Below, piece after piece: positions 35,021 to 45,205 of a stretch of DNA of 64,000 bases. The position numbers and the translations under genes are program-made. The DNA is from Liopterus haemorrhoidalis. Taxonomy: Eukaryota > Arthropoda > Insecta > Coleoptera > Dytiscidae. Under the pieces are notes generated by a model that was given only the letters and a program-made list of their open reading frames with translations, ran no database searches and was not told where the DNA came from. How positions within the stretch are numbered: position 1 is the first letter of the stretch; the number at the start of each line of letters is the position of its first letter. The stretch lies in assembly GCA_963971575.1 (NCBI GenBank), contig OZ020624.1, positions 1,121,001-1,185,000 on the forward strand. The letters are read 5' to 3'.

Positions 35021-35039
35021 ACCGCCTTGCATAGGCGGT
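35021..35039. repeat. Hairpin at right inversion edge
   Basis: 7-bp arms ACCGCCT/AGGCGGT around a 5-base loop (35028-35032). Confidence 0.85.
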
Positions 35040-35471
35040 TATACTAAATATCCTTGCTACTATTATTTTTATCGGACCACAAATAAAGAAAATAATGGCC
35101 AGTGACGAATTTTCACAGATACTCAATAGTCATGAAAGGAAAGCCTGAAAGCAGTGGTTCATGGTTTTCTCGGAAACAACAGAGCAGACAATTACATAGA
35201 GGTTATTGCAACTATGCTTGATAACTTTAAACTCATGGGTTGCAGAATGTCCCTTAAAGTGCATATGTTACATGCGTACTTGGACCAATTTAAAGATAAC
35301 TTGGGAACCTATTCGGAAGAACAAGGTGAACGTTTTCATCAAGACGTGATGGACTTTGAATGTCGTTATCAGGGGCAATACAATGAGAGTATGATGGGGG
35401 ACAATATTTGGGGGCTAATACGAGAAAGTCCATACAATCACAGAAGAAATACGAAAAATAATCATTTCTAA

Positions 35472-35798
35472 ACTTTTTTATATATTCTGTTACAGTAGTT
35501 GTTTGTTTCGAATGCTTTTCTTGTAAATAAAACTGATTCAAATTCATAACAAAAGTTTGTAGTATTTTTACATACAATAAAGGTCTGAAAAAAGGGAAAT
35601 TTTCTTAAAATCCGTAATTTCATTCTGATAGCTACAAAAGCAAACTTTTTCGGGTAAAACTATTTTTTCTTTAATTAATAATGTGGAAGAAATAAAAATC
35701 AGATTTGTAGAACCCAGACTCAAAATTCCTGTTGACCGGTGTAATTAATCGAATAATTGAAATAATCGATTACACTAGTAAACAAAAATGAACTTATT
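35472..35798. other. Unresolved AT-rich stretch
   Basis: Nothing recognised between the scrambled gene and the next family G end. Confidence 0.3.
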
Positions 35799-35908
35799 AC
35801 CGACCGCCAACATATATAAGAGAGGTATTGTGATCATACCGATTTTTACATTTCGAGATTTCCATGGATCTTCACGAATTGTCGTCCCTACATAACGTTT
35901 CGATTTTA
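35799..35908 (+). repeat. Family G repeat, left-end fragment
   Basis: ACCGACCGCCAACATATATA to CCCTACATAACGTTTCG, then mariner B sequence begins without a gap. Confidence 0.85.
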
Positions 35909-37079
35909 CATCCAAATTGGGCACAGTGCAACGGAAACTTTTGCAAAACTTCAGCAGGCCTACGGAGCCAGTGTTTTGTCAAGGACCTAGGTTTTTTGGT
36001 GATTTAAGGCATTTTCAGAAGGAAGAGTGTTGGTTGAAGATGAATCACGCAGCGGAAGAACTTCATCTTCAAGAACCGATGAAAATGTCGACAGAATCCG
36101 GGATCTTATGGTTGGTTTATATACGGAACAAGAATAAGGAATAGGAAATAAGAATAGTACACAAGATGTTAAAACATGGCTGCGCCGTATATCGGTTTAT
36201 GTAGGAATGAAATTTAACTTAAACATAAGAAAAGTTGGTAACATTTAACATTTTATTCTTATTCCAAGAATAAGAGACGATAAGCATGCGCACAATGGTC
36301 AAAATGTCGGCCGTAATAAAATTTGTCCAACAGATGTTTTCCTGCTGTGATCAGAAGGTTGGAAACAACAATATAATGTGTGAAACACAAGCAAATAAAT
36401 TTACAAAATCTTCTAAATCCATATTATTGAAAACGAATTTTTTTAAAGGTTATATTAAACACAACAACCTGTCAAACGACAACCGTTAAACACAGGCCAA
36501 CGCAAGTACGCAGGCGTAGCGACGAAATGTTATGTCCGATATAAACGGTTTCATATTTTTTATTCTTGTGTACTATTCTTATTTCCCATTCCATATTATT
36601 GTTCCGTATATAAACCAACCATTATACATTCAGATCGTCTGTTGATAATCAGAATGATCGGGGAAGAATTGAATTTGACTCACACTACCATTCATCAGAT
36701 TTTGACCAATGAATTGGGGATGAGCAAAATCCTTATCACACAGCAATTTCAATAAACGAGTTTTTGGCCAGTAAAAACATTCCTGTTGGTCCTCAGCCTC
36801 CTTATTCGCCTGACTAGAGTACTTATGACTTTTCCTCTTCCCAAGATTGAAAAATCACCTCAAGGGACGTTTTGGGATACTCGAAAACATTCAAACGTCC
36901 ATAACCGACTGAAAGCTATTCCAGTACCCGAATTCCAGCACTGCTATGAGGATTGGAACCGTCTCCAGCGCTGTGTGGCTTTCTAAGGAAGTTATTTTGA
37001 AGGAGACAATATTGAATTGTAATTCTATTTGAATAAAAAAAATTAAAAATCAGTCCGGTTACTTAATTTACACATCTCG
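35909..37079 (+). pseudogene. Mariner family B copy, split by a palindromic MITE
   Basis: HTH part HSATETFAKLQQAYGASVLS, RSGRTSSSRTDENVDRIRDL (35925-36105, with two stops) is interrupted by the MITE 36109-36621. It resumes in frame as HSDRLLIIRMIGEELNLTH, TTIHQILTNELGMSKI. The first catalytic region is deleted. The C-terminal part reads HTAISINEFLASKNIPVG, PPYSPD-stop-STYDFFLF, RFGILENIQTSITDELKAIP and ends RLQRCVAF (stop 36984-36986). The 3' end CAGTCCGGTTACTTAATTTA (37051-37079) is followed by TA. The 5' TIR is replaced by family G. Inactive. Confidence 0.85.
36109..36621. mobile_element. Palindromic MITE (513 bp) with TTA duplication
   Basis: Inverted ends TGGTTGGTTTATATACGGAA extend about 55 bp into AATAAGAATAGTACAC. 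TTA is duplicated (36106-36108 and 36622-36624). Removing it restores the mariner B reading frame RDL-HSDR. TTA fits a Harbinger-type MITE. Confidence 0.85.
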
Positions 37080-37145
37080 TATACTTCATTAGACGGATGA
37101 CGAAACATTTTTATAACTAGCCAGATATCCGAACAAACGACCACC

Positions 37146-37370
37146 AGAAGCCTGTACATTTAAAGAACTGATACGCTATGCATTCTGGTTCATGGTTTTG
37201 ATAAAAACAGCTGCTCCTTGCTTAGATTATATCTATCGGATAGGAAACAATTTACTCAGCTTGACAACAATAACTCTAAAACTCTTTCTTTACAGTTTGG
37301 TGTTCCGCAAGGTTCCATACTTGTACATCAGAAGCCTGTACATTTAAAGAATTGATACGCTATGCATTCT
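37146..37370 (+). repeat. LINE RT fragment between 43-bp direct repeats
   Basis: CAGAAGCCTGTACATTTAAA...GCATTCTG occurs at 37146-37188 and again at 37327-37370 with one or two changes. Between them is a ~135-bp LINE piece (SLLRLYLSDRKQF-like, FGVPQGSIL) nearly identical to part of 38210-38340. Confidence 0.75.
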
Positions 37371-38099
37371 GTAGTAACTGCTATAACACTACGTACATTG
37401 AAACATAATACTAAAATATTTACCCACTATTACAATTCCAACCCCAAGTTCAACGTACCAAAAAAACTACAATTTCCATGTAATCAAGTATAACATCGCT
37501 GTGATCACGTGACAGCTACACGTGCCATTGCACCTAGCACCGGTGGACGGTTGTGGTTCCGCGGCGAGCGATTCGCCGGCAGTGCCGCGAGATAAACCCA
37601 TCGGATATGATGACGCATCGATAAAAGAGGGTAATTTAGAATGTTTTAGGGGCGATGCTCAAGATCTACTGGAATTAGACGTAATTGCCTGTTCTTTTTT
37701 TGATTTATTACTTTGTTAAGAACGAACATTTTACGTTTAGATAATAGCGAAGTATTTGCTTTGGGATATTTTTAAAAATGGATTGAAATTTTGTTGCTGC
37801 AATAGAGACAATTGATTAGTTAATTTGAAACTACACACTGTTTTGTTAATGTTCCGTAAGCTCCCACCAGATACAACAGGTTAGAGAAAATGCACAAACT
37901 AGTTAGAATGCGATTTGGCCTTGGCGAAGCATCTCGTTGCTTTCAAAACGTAACACTTACGATTCAGTCATACCTTTTCCAAAATTTTTATTCAAAACTG
38001 AAATTTAAGTAAGTTTAGGTATTTAACAAGTTTTGGATTTTGTCTAAGACTTTTGAACTTTTGTTGTTTTCTTTTGGACTAAGTTTTGAATACTGTGTT
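37371..38099. other. Unresolved, with a short GC-rich frame
   Basis: Apart from the frame at 37522-37719, nothing is recognised. Confidence 0.3.
37522..37719 (+). CDS. Possible short exon, unrecognised
   Basis: The frame MPLHLAPVDGCGSAASDSPA, VPRDKPIGYDDASIKEGNLE, CFRGDAQDLLELDVIACSFF lies in a locally GC-rich patch (37520-37690) with codon texture unlike the AT-rich surroundings. I know no family. It may be a host exon (a GT-containing donor could precede the hydrophobic, AT-rich end) or part of a transposon. Isolated, without clear neighbours. Confidence 0.25.
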   Translation: MPLHLAPVDGCGSAASDSPAVPRDKPIGYDDASIKEGNLECFRGDAQDLLELDVIACSFFDLLLC

Positions 38100-39500
38100 G
38101 GTACCTTCTTAGATGTCAGCAAAGCATTGGACTACATCTCGCATAACGTTTTAATAAATAAGCTTCATCTTTATGGTTTTGATATATATATTATATATTA
38201 TTAATATAATATAATATGGTTTTGATGAAAACAGCTGCTCCTTGTTTAGATCATATCTATCAGATAGGAAACAATTTACTCTTGACAACAATAAATCTAC
38301 AACTCTTCCTTTATAGTTTGGTGTTCCGCAAGGTTCCATACTTGGTGCGTTACTATTTTTAATATATGTTAATGACCTACCCCTTTTTAGATTTCTAAAA
38401 CAGTTCTCTACGCAGACAACATTAATAACAAGAAACTCCAATCTAAGTGCTGTCCTTTCCGAGAATAGATCCTTGACAGTCGAAGCAAATTGGTTCAACA
38501 CCAATAAATTATGCTTAAACACGGATAAATCCCAGACCCTGCTGTTTACTACTTGGAAACATAATTTTGAAAACCCTCATTAAGTAAAGTTTCTTGGAAT
38601 CCACGTAGATCCTCATTTACTTTGGGACCAACACACTGAATTTCTTAGTCGAAAGCTTAGGTCCACTATCTACCTGATAAGGAGATTAAAATACGTTATG
38701 TAAGGAGGTCGTATTGAAAGCCTATTTTTCATTATTCCAATCCCACCTAAATTATGGGATATTTATATGGGGACATTCTCCGTCCACTGACAGAATTTTT
38801 TGCCTTCAGCACAAAGCTGTCAGAATTATCGCCGGCGCTGCCTACAGAGCCGAATGTCGAGATTATTTTACGTCTCAAAATAATGACCTTACCAGCATTA
38901 TTCATTTATAATTGCCTCTTACTAATAAGAATTTGAGCAAAATCACTACTCTTGGAGATTCGCATGAGTACAACGATCGCTCAAAAAACGATATTCGTTC
39001 TCAGTACCTTCGCTTGAACAAATCCAGAAATTACTCAAATTATTATTGTATAAAATACTTCAATATTTTGCCCGAGGAGATTAAACAATTATCATGCAGA
39101 GGATTTTCAAATTAAGTTAAGGACATTTTGTTAAAAAATCCCATCTATAATAATTTTGAAAACATTGAATTTTGTATGTGAAATCTTATGTACCTAATAA
39201 GGACTGACTAAAAACAATAGATGTATATCAGCACCTCAGAGGTAACTTGTATTAAGTCACAAATGATAAACAGCTCAGAAAAGACGATTTAAGATTGTTT
39301 ACTTCCTTGCGTTGATCGACTGGATACAGTTTTAAAGCAACGTATACTGAAACTGGCTAGAGCTATAGTTCCAAATTATTTTCCAATCGACGGACTATAA
39401 AGTATTAAGTCACTTGGCACTAAAATGTCATTTCTGATAAAAATGTGACTTGATACAGTTTACCTCTAAGGTGCTGATATGTAATTTGGTCAATAAATTA
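38100..39500 (+). pseudogene. Jockey-like LINE, RT and 3' end, split by a MITE
   Basis: RT motifs in order: LDVSKALDYISHNVLINKLH (38110-38170), an AT-rich filler with a local duplication of TATGGTTTTGAT, SLFRSYLSDRKQFTLDNN, FGVPQGSILGALLFLIYVND (38320-38385), TVEANWFNTNKLCLNTDKSQ, VKFLGIHVDPHLLWDQHTEF (38590-38640), then KAYFSLFQSHLNYGIFIWGH (38714-38773), IFCLQHKAVRIIAGAAYRAE and a C-terminal piece ending 39115. Multiple frameshifts and stops; the YADD block is degraded (QFSTQTT). The 3' end runs to AATAAATTATTATTATTAG at about 39500, interrupted by the MITE 39226-39479. Such LINEs copy themselves by target-primed reverse transcription. 5'-truncated and dead. Confidence 0.85.
39226..39479. 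mobile_element. MITE with TATCAGCACC ends (254 bp)
   Basis: Inverted ends TATCAGCACCTCAGAGGTAA and (reverse complement) TATCAGCACCTTAGAGGTAA extend about 35 bp. TGTA flanks both sides (39222-39225 and 39480-39483). No coding. Class not determined. Confidence 0.75.
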
Positions 39501-40595
39501 TTATTATTAGTACCAATTCCTAAAATTTGTTTTTAAAGTAAAAAAATGTGGTAACGAAGGTAAGAAGCTATAAAGGAGCTAACTAAACGAAACGAATGAC
39601 ACGGGTGCGTGCTGTCAAGTCGCTGTATCGAGTTATACTAAACTTATCGTAAGAACCGAACGCCATTTCACCATAAAATGGCAGATGCGTATACCTCTCA
39701 TTATTACGTCATCTAACCTTGAACGGTACTCCGGTACACTTTTTGGACCTTGCTTCTTCAACTCAGTTATTATATTATTGCTAGCTAGTATAATTTTGAA
39801 ATTATATAGGAAATCAGATGTATACTTTTTTGGGACGCACGTATTTACCAAAAGATCCAATACTAGAACAAAACGCTAGACATATTCTACGTCAAAATCT
39901 GTTTTGTTGCTTGTTACAACTTGCAACACATTGTTATCTCACACACGTGTACTCCTGTTGTATTCAAGTTTATCTCGTTATAACCTGCAACGTAACTGGG
40001 GTGAAAAATTGTAAAATGTTTGGATACACTGATTAACGGATTTGTACGGGGTTGTTGATTTAATTCATCGGCTAAAATCGATGACCTCGATTTTGACACG
40101 TGTGGTTCGCACGAATTATAAAAGGAACGTTATAAAAAACATTTCTCCCATCTCTTGAAGAGGGAAATTGGGGCAAGTACATTGGATGTACAATATGTCC
40201 GCTGTATCAGCAGGGGATTGGTTCGAAGCAACGTGGATAATAGCGAACCCTCTTGTAAATTACAGCATATTTCCGTTTTATCTGTTCTTGAATATACCTG
40301 TACTGTAAAGCTACGTTCATAGCTATAAAATTAGTTGACTATATGCATTGTGGATAAAATTAGTAGATAGTTTAACGTTTAACGAAAGCGTTTACAGCTA
40401 TGAAAATTAATGTGTAATAAATATTGTGACAACTATGTTTTTTAAACCAACTAAAATGGAAGAAAAGCATTTGTGCCTTTTTACGAACCTGCCATCAGCA
40501 AAATCGTGATTTCTTACTAAATTTTAGTAACAAAATTATAACTGCAACTAGAGCAATTCTTTTTCGTTTCACGATTTCCAAAATTTGTTGAAATA
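39501..40595. other. Unresolved, with an old dispersed repeat
   Basis: Positions 39720-39900 correspond to the repeat at 18760-18830 plus 19310-19345 (shared CTCAACTCAGTTATTAT and ATTCTACGTCAAA). No gene seen. Confidence 0.35.
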
Positions 40596-41571
40596 CGAGG
40601 GCTAAGTTTTCACAAAAACTAAGAAAGATTTTTTTTTTTTTTGGTACAAACTGTTTTATTGCTTTTCAAAATATTCTCCTTTAAGATTTATACATTTTTG
40701 CAGCGTTCAAAGCAATTCTCGAAACATTTTTTCCACTCTAAAGTTGGTATCTCAAAAACTTAATTTTCGAAGGATTTAACAGCTTCTTGAGGTGATGAAA
40801 ATAGCTGTCCACGCATTTTTTGTTTGACATTGGAGAGCAAAAAAAAGTCGGGAATAAATCAGGTGAATACGGGCAATGAGACATTCATTCGATGTTTTTC
40901 TGCTTCAAATAATCAATTGTTTGACGTGCTGTGTGGGAGATTGCATTGTTATGATGAAGAATGATGTTTTTGGTTGTTTTTCCTAATTTTGTCAATGACT
41001 TCTGGCAAACAATTTGTATACCATTCACCATTAACTGTACTCCGATCATCTAAAGGTATGGTTGCGACATGTCCAGTACAACCGAAGAAACAATCATTTT
41101 CTTGGAAATGCTTCGGTTGATCTTGGAAGACCCAAACAGTGGATTGTTGCTTAGTTTCCGGTTCATATGAATAAATCCAAGTTTCGTCATCTGTAATGAT
41201 GTATACGGATTTTGCAATGTAGCTTGAATTTTTTTAGCATTCCCTTACACCAATCAACACGGGCCTTTTTTGAGCTTCGGTCAAATTATGAATCCATCGG
41301 GAATAGATCTTTTTCACAGCTAAATGTTTATGCAAAATCAATAGTATTGCAGTCTGCGATATTCCAAAGGATGCCTCTATCTCACAGTAAGTCACATGCC
41401 GATCTTTTACAATCATTTTGCGCACAACATCGATGTTTTTTTGAAACACAACCGATTTTGGTCGACCTTCACGAGATTCATCACTGACGGACGCACGACC
41501 ACGACGAAATTCTGCAAACCAATTGTAAACAGTCTAGTGGTCGTTTATAGAAACATAAAAGGTAACCCTTG
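40596..41571 (-). pseudogene. Mariner family A copy 4, internally deleted
   Basis: Both ends lie next to TA (40594-40595 and 41572-41573). On the minus strand it keeps QKNIDVVRKMIVKDRHVTY, CEIEASFGISQTAILLIL, AVKKIYSRWIHNLTEAQK (41234-41449), a central part with TDDETWIYSYEPETKQQS, the HTARQTIDYLKQKN / SPDLFPTFF region and the C-terminus near 40700. The join from near AAACAGTC (41535) straight to TAGTGGTCGTTTATAG removes the HTH domain and 5' UTR. Frameshifts throughout. Family A members differ mainly in such deletions. Confidence 0.85.
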
Positions 41572-42117
41572 TACTTTGTTAGATTTCTTTCCTGTGCTGT
41601 ACAACATTTACAACTACGAATACAGTTGGTTAGTGCGTTATTATTGTAACTCCCAGTGTTTGATTTCCGCGTCCGTTGTTCGTGAGGAAGGATGATGGTG
41701 AGGGGATGAAGTGGTGCAGGGAGGGTGTTGGATAGGAAGACTGGGGTGTTGTTTATGAGTGCGCGAGTACCGAATGACCTTTTCCCGCGTGTGTTCGTAT
41801 AGCGTCGAGACGGCGGTGTGGCCAGACGCGGGTCGATACAGGCCCCGATTGTCTGCGCTGGCGGGGCGTCGTCCAAGGACACGAGGATTACCGACGCCAC
41901 AGCTGGCGCGCCCTACCCTCTCATTCTCTCGTTCAAGGACAACCTCACAACTACGTATTCGGGAACCCTTCACCTTCTCTACCTCTCTCCATTCTTGATT
42001 ACTTCAATACCATCACTGCGACTTAGAGGAAAAAAAAAACACAGAACTGCCACATTTTCACACATTGCAACTTGCAAGATTGCAACTCGTAGGTTAAAAT
42101 AATAGCGTATTCAAGGC
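41572..42117. other. CpG-rich island, unassigned
   Basis: Positions 41700-41990 are strikingly GC- and CpG-rich (GTCGAGACGGCGGTG, GGCGCGCC) for this window and hold overlapping open frames on both strands (41641-41973 minus, 41759-41998 plus). I recognise none of them. It could be a host promoter or first exon, or a GC-rich TE. It lies between two mariner A pieces. Confidence 0.3.
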
Positions 42118-42285
42118 GAGGGCGGAACTGGAAGCATGGGATAATGCTGAATGGTATACAATAATTTGTTTGCCAGAAGTCATCGACAAAATCAGAAAAA
42201 ACAACCAAAAACGTCATCATTCTTCATTATGACAATGCAAGCTCCCACACAGCACGTCAAACAATTGATTATTTGAAGAAAAAAA
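42118..42285 (+). pseudogene. Mariner family A copy 5, central fragment
   Basis: Reads GTATACAATAATTTGTTTGCC, then PEVIDKIRKNNQKRHH-like coding, and SSHTARQTIDYLKKKT before breaking off near 42285 into sequence of another mariner (family D). Only the region around the second catalytic Asp is kept. Confidence 0.75.
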
Positions 42286-42315
42286 CTAGTTCATCGTTGG
42301 AACAAGTGTATTAAT

Positions 42316-43149
42316 TAGAGATGAGTCGTTCATGAACGAACCGGCTCACTGAGCCGGCTCAGTACACTGACCGAAGTGACACGGTTCACCAAATTGAAAT
42401 GAGTCGGCTCACGGCTCACTGTATAGTTTCAAGTTTCAAGGATACGATTGGTCGGGCAATTGTGAGCCGTGACCGGAGTGATCCGGATCTGGATCGATGT
42501 CATGTTGAACTTCGCGAGAACTCGGTTTGTAATGTATTATCATAAAGTGTATTATTTATTGTCATCAATTTTTAGGGCAGTTTATTTGAAACTAATAGGC
42601 TTAGTCTGTATTTTCTTACAACCATACTATATAAAAATATTAAAAATATTGCCCAAATCCCAGATGTCCGATTTATCAGGGCAATAAACATCGCCATAAA
42701 CTTAACACATCTGGTTTAAAATACAGTAGCTACATAAAGTGAATTGTTTGTTTCAAAAATGTTATATAAGAACCGGGGCTAAGTGACATTCTACCTACGA
42801 GCGAACGACCGATAACTGAGCGGGTCTAAGCAAGAGCCGGCTCTAAGCGACGTTCTACCTACGAGCGAACGACCGACAACTGACCGGGTCTAAGCAAGAG
42901 CCGGCTCTAAGCGACATTCTACCTACGACCGAAAGACTGACCGACCTGTGTCTCGGGATCATGCTTACAGTTCATATATTGCAAGAACCGGCTCTAAGCG
43001 ACGTTCTACCTACGAACTAACGACCGACCTGTGTCTCGGAAACATGTTTACTTAACCGGATCACTGGGCCGGATCAATGAACCGGCTCAACAAACTGAAC
43101 GACCTCCACTGGTCCGGTTCCGCAAACTGAGCCGAAATTCCCATCTCTA
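42316..43149. mobile_element. hAT, TAGAGATGAG ends, copy 2 (834 bp)
   Basis: Same family as 32093-33557, with ends TAGAGATGAG and CCCATCTCTA. The interior has three ~62-bp tandem units around CCGGCTCTAAGCGACGTTC at 42770-42940. Flanks are not an 8-bp TSD. Instead GTTGGAACAAGTGTATTAAT (left) and GTTGGGACAAATGTATAAAT (right) are 17/20 identical and both encode a mariner WxKCIN motif. Confidence 0.8.
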
Positions 43150-43280
43150 GTTGGGACAAATGTATAAATGTATATTCGTGGAGATTATGTTGAGAAGTAG
43201 TAAAAGTCTCATTTTGTAAAAATACACAGTTTTTTTTTTTTTCTACATCAGTTTGTCTCTTTAATTATTGATGTCCCTTG
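43150..43280 (+). pseudogene. Mariner family D, C-terminus and 3' end
   Basis: WDKCINV then RGDYVEK-stop (43150-43200), followed by a 3' region ending TCTTTAATTATTGATGTCCC at about 43270. The upstream piece TTCATCGTTGGAACAAG (42290-42315) across the hAT is the same motif. This is a DD34D mariner C-terminus of another lineage. Confidence 0.6.
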
Positions 43281-43774
43281 TACAAAATTCTCAAAACAGT
43301 TAGCGAATAATTTAATGTATCGCAAGACAAAAATATTAAGAACTGTTTAAACATATCTCAATATTATATACAAACTTTTCCAGTAGTTGCACTTGCTCCC
43401 TAATATAACTTGACAGTTGTTTTAACACTAACAATTAATTGAAAAATACATTAAAAATCCTTTACCATAAATTTGAATGAAATTATAATAAAAAATAATG
43501 TTACGCCCATATTTAATTATCAGTGCACCAATCTGGGAAGTAAAAATTAATAATATTCAATATAAAATTATCGTTTCCCAAAACATTATGCATATTTGTT
43601 AAGTCCCCTTTGGTTAATCTACATTTTCTCGATAACATCTTTGCATCTCATTACTGGAACATACAGATAAAATAAGAGCTTTGGTGTATGATAAATAGAA
43701 ATATGTAGATTTAGATTATTCATTTAAGCTCTTTCTAAAAGTTCTGGTTCATGAACTTTCAATAATACGCCTCG
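43281..43774. other. Unresolved AT-rich stretch
   Basis: Nothing recognised. Confidence 0.3.
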
Positions 43775-43835
43775 TCAGAGGGCTACATTTAAAGTTTTTA
43801 CAAAAACTACGAAAGAAATTTTTTTGGAGCAATGC
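43775..43835 (-). repeat. Mariner family A 3'-terminal fragment
   Basis: GAGGGCTACATTTAAAGTTT, TTACAAAAACTACGAAAG, up to TTTTTTTGGAGCAATG. Breaks off into LTR-element sequence. Confidence 0.7.
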
Positions 43836-43948
43836 GTTGTTTTCTACAGTTTCTAACATATATCAATTTACACAAAATAACTGCACGTTAAGGCGTTCTA
43901 ACTTTGCTTTGTAGTCCCACGTTGGGCGCCAAATTATGTAATAAACTC
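43836..43948 (-). other. LTR-retrotransposon 5' border with primer-binding site, copy 1
   Basis: On the minus strand: ...TTACATAAT then TTGGCGCCCAACGTGGG, followed by leader sequence CAAAGCAAAGTTAGAACG. TGGCGCCC right after an LTR-like end is a typical tRNA-primer site. Shared with 48148-48186. No gag/pol found; the LTR itself is interrupted by mariner copy 6. Confidence 0.55.
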
Positions 43949-43953
43949 ATTTA

Positions 43954-45205
43954 CGAGGGTTATCTTTTAAATTTTTACAAAAACTAAGAAAGAAACATTT
44001 TTTTTTGGAACAAACTGTTTCATTGCTTTTCAAAATATTCGCCTTTAAGATTTATACACTTTTGCATGCGTTCAAACCAATTCTCGAAACATTTTTTCTG
44101 CTCTCTTGGTATCTTAAAATCATGGTTTTCAAAGGCTTCAACAGCTTTTTGAGGTGATGAAAATCGCTGTCCACGCATTTTTTGTTTGGCATTGGGGAAC
44201 AAAAAAAAGTAAACCAGGGGGTCCCGAAAAGACTTTAGGGGGTCCCGAAATTAAAAGAAAAAATTTAATTTTTACCAGTTTTTGCTTTTAAAATTACAAT
44301 AAACTTAATTATTAAATAATAAATTATTAAGAACATTAAAATTGGGTGGTCCAGAAAATATTTTAGGCTAGTTGGGGGGTTCCGAGTATAAAAAGGTTAA
44401 GAACCGCTGCTCTAAAGGAATGGTTGCGACATGTCCAGTACAACCGAAGAAACAAGTCATTTTCTTGGGAGTGCATCGTGAACGAACAACTTTTGTGTGT
44501 TTCGGTTCATCTTGGAAGACCCAAACAGTGGATTGTTGCTTAGTTTCCAGTTCATATGAATAAATCCAAGTTTCATCACCTGTAACGATGTTGTATACGG
44601 ATTTTGCAGTGCCTAGGTTGAATTTTTTTAGAATTCTCTTACACCAATCAACACGAGCCATTTTTTGAGCTTCGGTCCAATTTTGCGGAATCCATCGGGA
44701 ACAGATCTTTTTCACAGCTAAATATTCATGCAAAAACGAATATATTGCAGCCTGCGATATGCCAAAGGATGCCTCTATCTCACGGTAAGTCACATGCCGA
44801 TCTTCTTCAATCATTTTGTGCACAGCATCGATGTTTTTTTGAATCACAAGTTTGGTCGAACTTCACGAGATTCATAACTGACGGACGCACGACCACGACG
44901 AAATTCTGCCAATTGTAAAGTCTTTTCTGATGGTGCTTCATTACCAAAAGTTGTACGAAGCGAATCTATGCATTGTTGTTGAGTTAGGCCTTTATTAAAA
45001 TCGTAAAAAATCATCCAACGAAAACCTTCACGAGTAATTTTTTCACAAACTTTTTTTTTAAACGCTCACTTTCAACAAATTACACGGACAATTTATAAGC
45101 TGCCACTGATTTCACAATAACGAATGTCTAATTTTACAAATATAATGACACATTTCAATATTGCCATCTAGTGGTTGTTTGTAAAAACATAATAGGTAAC
45201 CCTTG
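43954..45205 (-). pseudogene. Mariner family A copy 6, near full length, with hAT scar
   Basis: Ends lie next to TA (43952-43953 and 45206-45207). On the minus strand, after a frameshifted HTH region (44870-45040, NQQQCIDSL), a 159-residue open part reads IQKNIDAVHKMIEEDRHVTY, REIEASFGISQAAIYSFLHE, VTGDETWIYSYELETKQQST up to FFGCTGHVATIPLE (44415-44847). There the hAT scar 44215-44409 replaces the second and third catalytic Asp region. The C-terminus FPNAKQKMRGQRFSSPQKAV...NLKGEYFEKQ follows (44020-44202). The best-preserved family A copy, but inactive. Confidence 0.88.
44215..44409. mobile_element. hAT remnant, one end only
   Basis: The right end reads TTAAGAACCGCTG (reverse complement CAGCGGTTCTTAACC), directly before CTCTAAAG (44410-44417). 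The left part starts inside the element (CCAGGGGGTCCCGAAAAGAC), so a deletion removed its left end together with adjoining mariner sequence. Confidence 0.75.

Larger units (their letters stand above)
34690..35471. pseudogene. Scrambled gene of an uncharacterised arthropod repeat-protein family
   Basis: Three pieces of one protein type. Plus strand 34690-34766: MASKNCKHEVDSSCYICGEF, a zinc-finger-like N-terminus. Minus strand about 34785-35020: PFDWRLFIDSSTKSLKAVLL, LPLAHSVMLKENYESVKMVL, YTWPVIGDFMMFGFLMG. Plus strand 35033-35471: GGYTKYPCYYYF, then VVHGFLGNNRADNYIEVI, GCRMSLKVHMLHAYLDQF, LGTYSEEQGERFHQDVMDFE and a natural stop after NNHF. I recognise the order N-finger, DSS..LKAVLLHN, LKE.Y..V, GGYTKYPC, GERFHQD from unnamed multicopy proteins in arthropod genomes; function and TE class are unknown to me. 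The middle piece is inverted, and each inversion edge is a perfect hairpin. Parts between pieces are deleted. Not functional. Confidence 0.65.
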
